A stretch of 64,000 bases of DNA, from the NCBI GenBank assembly GCA_027037055.1, contig JALWBR010000038.1, positions 1 to 64,000 of the forward strand. Reading direction: 5' to 3'. Of this stretch, positions 44,094 to 51,319 are shown one piece after another. Positions within the stretch are counted from its first letter, which is position 1. Each line of letters opens with the position of its first letter. The translations under genes and the position numbers were made by a program. The notes under the pieces were generated by a model, which was given only the letters and a program-made list of their open reading frames with translations, had not been told where the DNA came from and did no database searches. The DNA comes from Aquificales bacterium. Lineage in GTDB: Bacteria > Aquificota > Aquificia > Aquificales > Aquificaceae.

Positions 44094-45863
44094 ATGACCC
44101 CACCCTTTAAATTGCCTTTCTTTTCCTGGTTTCATAAGTATTCCTTTAATAGCTTTTTGAGGGATAGTATAGCGGGTTTGACCGTTGCTTCTGTCCTGGT
44201 TCCCCAGAGTATGGCTTATGCCTTACTTGCTAATGTACCTCCTATTCACGGTATATACGCAGCATCCATACCTGTGATAATAGCATCAATTTTCGGCAGT
44301 TCAAGGTTCCTTGCTACTGGACCCGTTGCTATGACTGCCCTCCTTTCCGCTTCCGTTTTGAGTACGGTGGCTGTCCCCGAATCCACCCTTTGGATAGAGC
44401 TTATGGCTCTTCTTGCCATACTCGTCGGAGTTATAAGAATAACAATAGGAGTTTTTAGACTCGGATTTGTGGTTGAACTTATATCCAACAGTGTGGTTAT
44501 AGGGTTTACAAGTGCGGGTGCGCTTGTAATAGCTCTGAGTCAGCTCGGTCATTTGTTGGGATTCAAGACTGTCCAGACAACCCATATATTTCTTATACTC
44601 GTTGATATTGCAGGTAAGATAACGAATATACACTTTTATACATTTGCCATAGGCGTATTTGCCTTTCTGATAATAAAGATTGCAAGTAGGATAAGCGGAT
44701 ACATACCTGGTGCTTTATTGGCTGTAGTTATAACCTCATTTATATCTTATATGTACGATCTTGAAGGGAAGGGTGTTGCAATAGTAGGGCATGTTCCTCA
44801 AGGATTTCCCGCCCCTTCTTTGCCCTCAATGGATTTTGAAATTGTATCAAAGCTTTTGGGAGGTGCTTTTGTAGTTGCCTTTTTCGGTCTCATAGAGGCG
44901 GTAACAATAGCAAAGACCCTTGCATTGAAGGCGGGTGACAAATGGGATCCCAATCAGGAACTTATAGGCCAGGGTTTGGCTAACATATTCGCAGGTTTTA
45001 TAAAGGGATTCCCTGTAGGCGGATCCTTTTCAAGATCTTCCCTTAATTTTTATATAGGGGCATCATCTCCCCTTTCTAACATAATAAGCGGTTTCATCGT
45101 TATACTTACACTGCTTTATATGGCACCCGCCTTTTACTATCTTCCTAAGGCTGTACTTTCCGCAATAGTTTTATCCGCTGTTATAAATCTTATAAGACCT
45201 CAGGACATATTAAAACTTTACAGGATAAATAAAATAGACGGTTTGGTAGCCTTTTTAACCTTTATATCCGTATTCTTCATGGATCTGTGGGTTGCCATAG
45301 TTCTTGGAATCATGACTTCTCTCGGGAGCTTCGTTTATAAAACTATGTACCCCCGGATAGTTGTACTTTCAAGGGATCCAGAATCTAATACCTTTGTGAA
45401 TGCGGAAAGAAGAAACTTACCCCAGTGTCCCCAAATCCTTTATATAAGACCCAATACCTCTATTTATTTCGGTAACGCCCAGTATGTTTATGACTATATA
45501 GTAAACAAGGTGATTGAGAAAAAGGAGAGAGGAAAGTTAAAGTATGTACTCATTGATATGGAGGCGGTTAACTACATAGACGCAACAGGCTCCCAGACTC
45601 TTATAAGGCTTATAAACACATTAAAGGATATGAAGGTAGAAACCGCTTTTGCCAATATAGGATGCGATGTTTATATCCTTTTGGAAAATGTAGAATTTGA
45701 TAAATATGTAAATCATGAGCTTGTGTTTGATTCAAAGGGTCATTCTATAAGGGAATTGATAAAAAGGGTTGATCATGAATACTGTCGCAACAGCTGTCCT
45801 TACACAGTCTTTAGGGAGTGTGTGGATATAAAAAAAGGAAACTTTACTTCAAATAACTTTTAA
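44094..45863 (+). CDS. SulP family anion transporter with STAS domain
   Basis: 589 residues. The membrane part begins 'FLRDSIAGLTVASVLVPQSM' then 'AYALLANVPPIHGIYAASIP', the SulP signature, and continues through 10-12 helices ('GSFSRSSLNFYIGASSPLSN'). The C-terminal STAS domain (~450-560) contains 'YVLIDMEAVNYIDATGSQTL'. The extreme C-terminus has a small cysteine cluster ('YCRNSCPYTVFRECV') that is unusual. The family carries sulfate, bicarbonate or other anions; in a CO2-fixing organism bicarbonate is as plausible as sulfate. It overlaps the flagellar gene downstream by 20 bp convergently. Confidence 0.88.
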   Translation: MTPPFKLPFFSWFHKYSFNSFLRDSIAGLTVASVLVPQSMAYALLANVPPIHGIYAASIPVIIASIFGSSRFLATGPVAMTALLSASVLSTVAVPESTLWIELMALLAILVGVIRITIGVFRLGFVVELISNSVVIGFTSAGALVIALSQLGHLLGFKTVQTTHIFLILVDIAGKITNIHFYTFAIGVFAFLIIKIASRISGYIPGALLAVVITSFISYMYDLEGKGVAIVGHVPQGFPAPSLPSMDFEIVSKLLGGAFVVAFFGLIEAVTIAKTLALKAGDKWDPNQELIGQGLANIFAGFIKGFPVGGSFSRSSLNFYIGASSPLSNIISGFIVILTLLYMAPAFYYLPKAVLSAIVLSAVINLIRPQDILKLYRINKIDGLVAFLTFISVFFMDLWVAIVLGIMTSLGSFVYKTMYPRIVVLSRDPESNTFVNAERRNLPQCPQILYIRPNTSIYFGNAQYVYDYIVNKVIEKKERGKLKYVLIDMEAVNYIDATGSQTLIRLINTLKDMKVETAFANIGCDVYILLENVEFDKYVNHELVFDSKGHSIRELIKRVDHEYCRNSCPYTVFRECVDIKKGNFTSNNF

Positions 45864-46092
45864 ATCTATTCATGTTTACTACCGTATTTGCCATCTCAGT
45901 CTTTTCCTTCTCCGCGGTTTCAATAAGGTGGTTTATTATCCTCAAGCATTCCTTTGCCTCTTCAACCGACATGCCTTCCGATCCGAAATCAATCTCTTTT
46001 ATTCTCTGGCATGTCTTTATTAGATCATCAAATTTCCTTTCTTTTAGTAGCAGTTCGCATTCAAGTAGCAGATCTTTGAGCGTTTTCCTCAT
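45844..46092 (-). CDS. FliT-like flagellar chaperone candidate
   Basis: 82 residues from ATG 46092, picked for a GGAG 8 nt upstream; an in-frame start at 46119 would overlap fliS further. All-helical and charged: 'LKDLLLECELLLKERKFDDL', 'RIKEIDFGSEGMSVEEAKEC' and 'LRIINHLIETAEKEKTEMAN'. FliT genes normally follow fliD-fliS, and the size and helical pattern fit, but sequence similarity is too weak to be certain. It overlaps fliS by 32 bp and the convergent SulP gene by 20 bp. Confidence 0.55.
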   Translation of the reverse strand: MRKTLKDLLLECELLLKERKFDDLIKTCQRIKEIDFGSEGMSVEEAKECLRIINHLIETAEKEKTEMANTVVNMNRFKSYLK

Positions 46093-46468
46093 GCCTTTTC
46101 TCCAGTTCAGCCCAAACACTTCTTAGGTCTTCAAATATCTTTATCATCTCTTCAATAGATTTTACATCATTTTCAACATTTATCCTTATGAGTTCTTGAA
46201 TGAAAGCTTCATATATACTTTTTAGGTTTACCGCTATCTCTCCACCCTTTTCCGTATCAAGGATGGCTTGAAGAAATATTACTATATCCGTAGCCCTTGA
46301 TAGACTTTCCGCTTTTGTTTTTAAATTTTCCATATCATCAAGTCCCGTCTCTATGGCGGATTTTGCATTATGTAAGAGGTTTATGACCTTATCGTAGAGC
46401 ATTACTATAAGCTGAACCGGAGAAGCTGTCGTTACCATGCTTTCAAGATATGCGTCCGCGGGATTCAT
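46061..46468 (-). CDS. fliS: Flagellin export chaperone FliS
   Basis: 135 residues. 'PADAYLESMVTTASPVQLIV' and 'MLYDKVINLLHNAKSAIETG' followed by 'KTKAESLSRATDIVIFLQAI' and 'LDTEKGGEIAVNLKSIYEAF' are the FliS signatures (family form 'Y....V.tasP..Ll.mLYdgai'). It binds the C-terminus of flagellin and prevents its premature polymerisation. Overlaps fliD by 4 bp, as in the conserved fliD-fliS pair. Confidence 0.95.
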   Translation of the reverse strand: MNPADAYLESMVTTASPVQLIVMLYDKVINLLHNAKSAIETGLDDMENLKTKAESLSRATDIVIFLQAILDTEKGGEIAVNLKSIYEAFIQELIRINVENDVKSIEEMIKIFEDLRSVWAELEKRHEENAQRSAT

Positions 46469-47799
46469 TTTTTCTCACCTCCTGCCATTTGGGAAAGGGT
46501 GAGGGTGAACTGTTGTAGGCGCTGTCTTATATCGTTCATCTCCGCTATGAAAGATTCTATCTTTGAAAATTGGTATCTAAGGAACTCTTCTTCTTTTGCA
46601 AGCCTCTCAGCCAGTTCCCTTGCCCTTTCTTCTAAGGACCTTATCCTGTCATCAAAGAAGGATTTGTAAACATCAATACTACTTTTTTCCCTTTCAAGGT
46701 ACTTGCCAAATATGTCTTTCATATTGTTAATAAGATCTTTTACCTTATCCTTATCATTGGTTATGAGATTATTGAGATTTTCTGTTTTTAAAGATATTTC
46801 ACCCGTATTGGAGTTATAATCCACAAGGTCTTCATTGATGAGAAGATTAAGAAAGTTCGCCAGATTGCTCTTTACTGTCTTTATAGTGTTGTCGCCTATG
46901 AATATACCTTCGTTAAGATCGGTGAGCTGGTTTACCATGGATATAACACCGTTGTACTTCTCAACAAAATCATTGAAAAACTTGGTTATGGGAGAATTGT
47001 CATCCTCTACGGTAACCGTTGCGGTGCCCGTATTTTTCACCGTTATACTTAACCCGCTTATAACATCCTGGAAGGTGTTGGAAGGGCTTGTTATGGGAGA
47101 TCCGTTTCCTATGGTTATGCTTGCATTCTTTGCATTCTGGAGTGTATCGAGTCCTGTACCGAGCTCCGTCGGGAGCGATCCTACTATTTCTATGGCATAG
47201 GTATTTGTAGTTGTGTCAGTTTCAATATCCGAATCCTCCGGTCTTTTTTCGGATAACATGAGCTTGTATGTGGATCCGTCAAAATAAACGGATGCCTTTA
47301 CATAGTCCTGAGCTGAATTTATCCTGTTTACAAGATCTTCAAGGGTTTCACCTACATTGTAGTCTATTGTAAACTCCTCATAGGTGGAGGAAGATTTATT
47401 GAATCTTAATGTAAAGCTACCGCTTGAAGCAAAGGTATCACTCAAACTATTGAAACCGCCGTTGGATACCCTTATCTCAGTTTGTGCCAAGCTGTTTACT
47501 GTAACATTGAAGGATATGTTGGGTGCATCTTCGGTTGCTGTTGCTGTCAAAACATCCTTATCGGAAGATGTTGCTTTTTTCCCTTTAAACAGATCGTCCA
47601 CATTAAGATTATCAAAAAGGGATAGAAAGTCATTAACAGCACCTGCAAAATTGGCAAGGGAAGATGCCTTTGCCTGAGAAAGGGCTATCTCTTGGTTTAT
47701 CTTCTGAAGGGGTATGGATTTAAGCTGTATTATTCTTTCTACAAAACCCGCTGCATCAAATTGACCTGTCAGACCTGACATAAATAGTTCACCAGCCAT
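46465..47799 (-). CDS. fliD: Flagellar filament cap protein FliD
   Basis: 444 residues. The N-terminal domain reads 'MSGLTGQFDAAGFVERIIQL' and 'KSIPLQKINQEIALSQAKAS', matching the FliD N-terminus. The centre is a Thr/Asn/Ser-rich beta region forming the cap plate. The C-terminus is a long heptad helix ('RSLEERARELAERLAKEEEF', 'LRYQFSKIESFIAEMNDI'). It assembles as a cap that inserts flagellin at the tip. Four bases overlap fliS; it starts 2 bp after the flaG stop. Confidence 0.95.
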   Translation of the reverse strand: MAGELFMSGLTGQFDAAGFVERIIQLKSIPLQKINQEIALSQAKASSLANFAGAVNDFLSLFDNLNVDDLFKGKKATSSDKDVLTATATEDAPNISFNVTVNSLAQTEIRVSNGGFNSLSDTFASSGSFTLRFNKSSSTYEEFTIDYNVGETLEDLVNRINSAQDYVKASVYFDGSTYKLMLSEKRPEDSDIETDTTTNTYAIEIVGSLPTELGTGLDTLQNAKNASITIGNGSPITSPSNTFQDVISGLSITVKNTGTATVTVEDDNSPITKFFNDFVEKYNGVISMVNQLTDLNEGIFIGDNTIKTVKSNLANFLNLLINEDLVDYNSNTGEISLKTENLNNLITNDKDKVKDLINNMKDIFGKYLEREKSSIDVYKSFFDDRIRSLEERARELAERLAKEEEFLRYQFSKIESFIAEMNDIRQRLQQFTLTLSQMAGGEKK

Positions 47800-47801
47800 G
47801 A

Positions 47802-48164
47802 CTATATCCTCTCGTTTATAATTATCCCGAGCATCTCATCTATCCTTTTCATGATGGATAGCATGTAGTCGGGAGGGATCTGCCTTATTACCTTATCCGT
47901 TTCCTTTTCAACAATCTTTATAACAGGAATGTCCAGTTCATTGTCTATGTCTATTCTAAGATATTTGTTTAAATAATCCATTTTTTTTCTTATCTCCTCA
48001 ATGATCCTTTTGAGTTCCTCTCTATCTATCTGATTATTGCTTCCGTTTGTTTCTTCCATTTTTACATCAGCCCGTTCCTTCTGTTCGGGAGGTATCTTTA
48101 TAGGGTTTTGGGTTACCTGCCTTGTCACCTCCAGTTCTTTTATGGGAACCTTTTCTATCCGCAT
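47802..48164 (-). CDS. flaG: FlaG-like flagellar protein
   Basis: 120 residues from ATG 48164 (GAGGTG 6 nt upstream; a GTG at 48173 overlaps that Shine-Dalgarno). The C-terminal half 'LRIDIDNELDIPVIKIVEKE' and 'TDKVIRQIPPDYMLSIMKRI' is the FlaG domain, which affects filament length. The N-terminal half is charged and polar. Located between fliC and fliD, the standard position. Confidence 0.88.
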   Translation of the reverse strand: MRIEKVPIKELEVTRQVTQNPIKIPPEQKERADVKMEETNGSNNQIDREELKRIIEEIRKKMDYLNKYLRIDIDNELDIPVIKIVEKETDKVIRQIPPDYMLSIMKRIDEMLGIIINERI

Positions 48165-48181
48165 GGCACCCACCTCAAATT

Positions 48182-48208
48182 AAAAAGGGGGAGGAGGACC
48201 TCCCCTTA
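48182..48208 (-). terminator. Intrinsic terminator between fliC and flaG
   Basis: On the minus strand AAGGGGAGG, a short loop and CCTCCCCCTT are followed by a T run, giving a strong stem just after the fliC stop. It would cut most flagellin transcripts while allowing some read-through into flaG-fliD-fliS, matching the much greater need for flagellin. Confidence 0.8.
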
Positions 48209-48218
48209 ATCGGAGGCT

Positions 48219-49799
48219 TTATCTCAGAAGCTGAAGCACCATTTGGGGTATGGCGTTCGCCTGAGCGAGCATTGCCATGCTTGCCTGCATCCTTACCTGC
48301 TGTTTTGTAAACTCTATCATCTCCTTAGCGAAGTCAACATTTCTTATAACATTTTCAGCTTCATTGGTGTTATCTTGAGCTACCTTTTGGTAATCTTGGA
48401 TAGCCTGCAGATTTAACATTACGGAACCTACATCCGCCCTCAGGCTGTCCACCTTCTTTATGGCAACATCAATCACTTTCATTGCAAGTTCTGCTCCTTG
48501 GTTGTCCGTTACATCTATGGAGTACAGGTTGAAGAGGCTTGCGGATACGGAAGTACCTGCAGCTATTGTATTACCACTAACATCTTGGAAAGTAAAGTCA
48601 TCAACGCCGTTGTGTTCAAATGTATAGGAGTTTTCACCCAGTATTGTGAGTTCTCCAACTTTTACGGCATACCCATCTGTATTTGTTCTATCAACAGTTC
48701 CTGAGGCGTCTTTTATAAATTTTGCAAGATCTACTGAGGTGGTGTTATCTGCTCCAAGTGTACCCGATAGGGAAACGTCAATAGCTATGGTTTCCCCGTT
48801 TTCCGTTTCAAGAACCAATCTTCCATCTTCCGCCCTTGCTGTTATACTTACACCGTTTGCTGAAGCTTCAGTGTTTATATCAGTTACTATCTGGTCAAGG
48901 GTTATAGTTGTGCTTGCTGAAGTTGTTGCAGAATAGGTAAGTGTAAAGTCGGGGGCTCCTGTTACATCCTTGTTTCCTACAAAGAATTCCAATGTAAGGG
49001 TTACAGTTCCTGTGGTTGACATAACAGTTATTGTTCCGAAGGTTTCATTCGCCTTGCTTACGTTTTTGGCGGATGCAGTTATTCCGAGGTCCCTAAGTGT
49101 GGTGTTGTTGTTGATATTGTTAGCAACGGTTGCAGCATCTATTAGCTCTTTACCGCTTCCGTATGATAGGACTGTAATCCCTTCAACTTTAACATATTCC
49201 GTATTTGCTGTTACTAAGAAGGTTCCGGTTGCTGAACTTAAGTCTGTAGATCCTGATATTGAGTTACCTTTACCAAATATTACATAAGCACCCAAATCCG
49301 TTGCCTTAACGGAGCTTATATTAACGCTTATTGTCTGTTCCGATCTCGCACCGTAGTGGATCACCTTGTTTTTGAATGTACCGTCAAGAAGATTTATTCC
49401 GTTATATTCCGTATCCGTTGCTATCTTCTGTATGGCATCAATCAGGTTTCTGATGTCAGCTTGGAGGGCACTTCTTGCGTTGGGGTCATTTATGTCGTTG
49501 GCTGCGCTTTGAGCTTTTGTGTACATGGTCTTCAGTTTGTCATAGATCTGGGATATACCGCCTTCCGCAATTTGGAGTGCGGATATGCCCGTCTGGATGT
49601 TCCTGTTACCCTGTTCCAGTGCGGATCCTACCAAAGAGAGCTGGTCTGCTATGAAAAGACCCGCAGCATCGTCCGCCGCTGACAGAATCCTGTAACCCGT
49701 GGATAATCTCAGGAGAGATTTGTTCATTGATCTCTCCGTGTTAACAAGGGCTGTGTGGCTGGCCGCCGCCTGGTAGTTAAAATTAATTCTGAGCGCCAT
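48219..49799 (-). CDS. fliC: Flagellin
   Basis: 526 residues. The conserved D0/D1 ends are present: N-terminal 'LRINFNYQAAASHTALVNTE', 'RLSTGYRILSAADDAAGLFI' and 'ALQIAEGGISQIYDKLKTMY'; C-terminal 'NVDFAKEMIEFTKQQVRMQA' and 'SMAMLAQANAIPQMVLQLLR'. The middle (~170-430) is a Thr/Ser/Val-rich variable surface domain. It polymerises into the filament. A strong AAGGAGGTG Shine-Dalgarno and a sigma-28-like promoter lie upstream, a terminator downstream. Confidence 0.98.
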   Translation of the reverse strand: MALRINFNYQAAASHTALVNTERSMNKSLLRLSTGYRILSAADDAAGLFIADQLSLVGSALEQGNRNIQTGISALQIAEGGISQIYDKLKTMYTKAQSAANDINDPNARSALQADIRNLIDAIQKIATDTEYNGINLLDGTFKNKVIHYGARSEQTISVNISSVKATDLGAYVIFGKGNSISGSTDLSSATGTFLVTANTEYVKVEGITVLSYGSGKELIDAATVANNINNNTTLRDLGITASAKNVSKANETFGTITVMSTTGTVTLTLEFFVGNKDVTGAPDFTLTYSATTSASTTITLDQIVTDINTEASANGVSITARAEDGRLVLETENGETIAIDVSLSGTLGADNTTSVDLAKFIKDASGTVDRTNTDGYAVKVGELTILGENSYTFEHNGVDDFTFQDVSGNTIAAGTSVSASLFNLYSIDVTDNQGAELAMKVIDVAIKKVDSLRADVGSVMLNLQAIQDYQKVAQDNTNEAENVIRNVDFAKEMIEFTKQQVRMQASMAMLAQANAIPQMVLQLLR

Positions 49800-49838
49800 A
49801 TCTTTACACCTCCTTTCAGATGTAACTTCTAAGTTTTT

Positions 49839-49864
49839 ATATCGGCTAAATTTTTCTTTTTTGA
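49839..49864 (-). promoter_or_regulatory. Sigma-28 (FliA)-like promoter of fliC
   Basis: On the minus strand TCAA (49864-49861), 14-bp spacer, GCCGATAT (49846-49839), against the flagellar consensus TAAA-N15-GCCGATAA. The leader is about 30 nt and contains AAGGAGGTG. The -35 overlaps the divergent recR promoter region. Confidence 0.75.
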
Positions 49865-49866
49865 AG

Positions 49867-49872
49867 TATAAT
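49867..49872 (+). promoter_or_regulatory. -10 box of recR, predicted leaderless GTG start
   Basis: TATAAT ending 7 nt before the GTG start at 49880, so transcription would begin at or one base before the start codon. No Shine-Dalgarno. It lies 2 bp from the -35 of the fliC promoter on the other strand. Confidence 0.55.
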
Positions 49873-49879
49873 AAACCTC

Positions 49880-50497
49880 GTGCCTTCCAAGGATAAGATT
49901 CCTCCCTCCTTGAAAAAAGCAGTAGATCTTTTATCCGTGATCCCTTCCTATGGGGAGAGAAGCGCGGGAAGGTTTCTTTACAATCTACTCAAGCTTAAAA
50001 AGGAAGAAAGGATTAAGGTTGCGGAGGCAATTATGGAAGCTGTTAAAAATCTTAGGAACTGTAAAGAATGTTTCATAGTAACGGACAAAGAGGTATGTGA
50101 TATATGCGCTGACGGTGAAAGAAATAAAAGGTTTATCTGTGTTGTGGAGGAGTCTCAGGATGCTTATGCCATAGAGAAGCTCGGTAGATATACAGGGGTT
50201 TACCATGTTTTGTTGGGCAGGATTGCTCCCCTGGAAGGAATATCCCCCCAAGATCTTACCATTGATAAACTGCTTGAAAGGATAGAAAAATACGGTGTTA
50301 AGGAAGTTATATTGGCTACAAATCCCAATGTTGAGGGGGAGGCAACCGCAAATTATATAGGCGGATTGATATTAAAGAGATTTCCAGCGGTAAAGGTAAC
50401 AAGGACATCCTACGGTTTGCAGTTCGGTTCCCTAATTGAGCTTTCCGATGAGATCTCCTTGGAAAAGTCTATGGAAAACAGAAAGGAGCTACAGTAA
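49880..50497 (+). CDS. recR: Recombination mediator protein RecR
   Basis: 205 residues, GTG start. An HhH near the N-terminus ('LSVIPSYGERSAGRFLYNLL'), a zinc finger C-x2-C...C-x2-C ('CKECFIVTDKEVCDICAD') and a Toprim domain ('ICVVEESQDAYAIEKLGRYT', 'GVYHVLLGRIAPLEGISPQD') define RecR, which loads RecA with RecO/RecF at gaps. Slightly longer than usual because of a charged C-terminus that overlaps the chaN stop by 9 bp on the other strand. Confidence 0.96.
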   Translation: MPSKDKIPPSLKKAVDLLSVIPSYGERSAGRFLYNLLKLKKEERIKVAEAIMEAVKNLRNCKECFIVTDKEVCDICADGERNKRFICVVEESQDAYAIEKLGRYTGVYHVLLGRIAPLEGISPQDLTIDKLLERIEKYGVKEVILATNPNVEGEATANYIGGLILKRFPAVKVTRTSYGLQFGSLIELSDEISLEKSMENRKELQ

Positions 50498-51319
50498 CTC
50501 CTCCTCTTCTTCCTCTTCGCGGGGTATTCGTACTGGAATGACAACCATTTTATCCTTTGAAGGAATCAGTGCATACTGAATAAGGGGTCCAGCCATATTG
50601 TATAGGGCGGTGGGTATCCCCCTGCCCATGTATATGTGACCGAAACCCACTATTACAATTATCTTTTCATATTCCCCCGTCCATAAGTATCTGTATATAC
50701 TGTAAGCCATACCGTTATCCCAAGCCATCTGTATATCAAGGAAGGATTTTATGTTTTTTACCTTATGGCTTTCAAGTGCCTTAATGAGAAGTCTTTTATA
50801 AACTTCGTCAGGCTTTGTTATAACGGGGGGAAGATATTCGCTGTTTATATTTTCAAGCCCTTTCTTTCTTATTTCTCGGATCAGCTCTGTAGGAATGTTC
50901 ATTGCTATTACGGTTATTTCATTTTTTTTGGCAAATCTCCATATTCCTCTGTAAAAATCGGGATTATACTTCCACCTTTTTTTGTATTCTGTAAGCTCAA
51001 GCATTTTATCCTCATCTATCTCACACTCTATATACTGATCAAGATACTTTTGAAAGGGGGCTTGAAACATCTCCATGGCTATTGCTATGTATGGTTCCCT
51101 TTCGTATATTGCCTTTATAACTTTAAGCTGGAATTCATGTATTTCTTTATGGGTGTGGATCTCACCTATGTATATAACATCAGCTTTCATAAGCATATCT
51201 ATTAGCTTGTTAAAGGAAATGTACTCCTTTGAGGGATAATAATATATCTTTAACTCCTTGCCCCACACCACGGGGGTAATTAGCAAAATTAATAAGAGCC
51301 GTTTAAATTTTACAGTCAT
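50489..51319 (-). CDS. ChaN-like (DUF399) heme-binding/hydrolase-fold protein
   Basis: 276 residues with a signal peptide ('FKRLLLILLITPVVWG'). 'ADVIYIGEIHTHKEIHEFQL' and 'IAMEMFQAPFQKYLDQY', with 'VIVGFGHIYMGRGIPTALYN' near the C-terminus, are the conserved E-x-H, E-M-F and GxxH motifs of the ChaN/Tiki/EreA-like fold. ChaN of Campylobacter binds heme and is linked to iron uptake; the role here is unknown. It ends in a run of seven or eight acidic residues ('REEEEEEELL'). ATG 51319 lies inside the end of the upstream gene (17-bp overlap). Confidence 0.8.
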   Translation of the reverse strand: MTVKFKRLLLILLITPVVWGKELKIYYYPSKEYISFNKLIDMLMKADVIYIGEIHTHKEIHEFQLKVIKAIYEREPYIAIAMEMFQAPFQKYLDQYIECEIDEDKMLELTEYKKRWKYNPDFYRGIWRFAKKNEITVIAMNIPTELIREIRKKGLENINSEYLPPVITKPDEVYKRLLIKALESHKVKNIKSFLDIQMAWDNGMAYSIYRYLWTGEYEKIIVIVGFGHIYMGRGIPTALYNMAGPLIQYALIPSKDKMVVIPVRIPREEEEEEELL

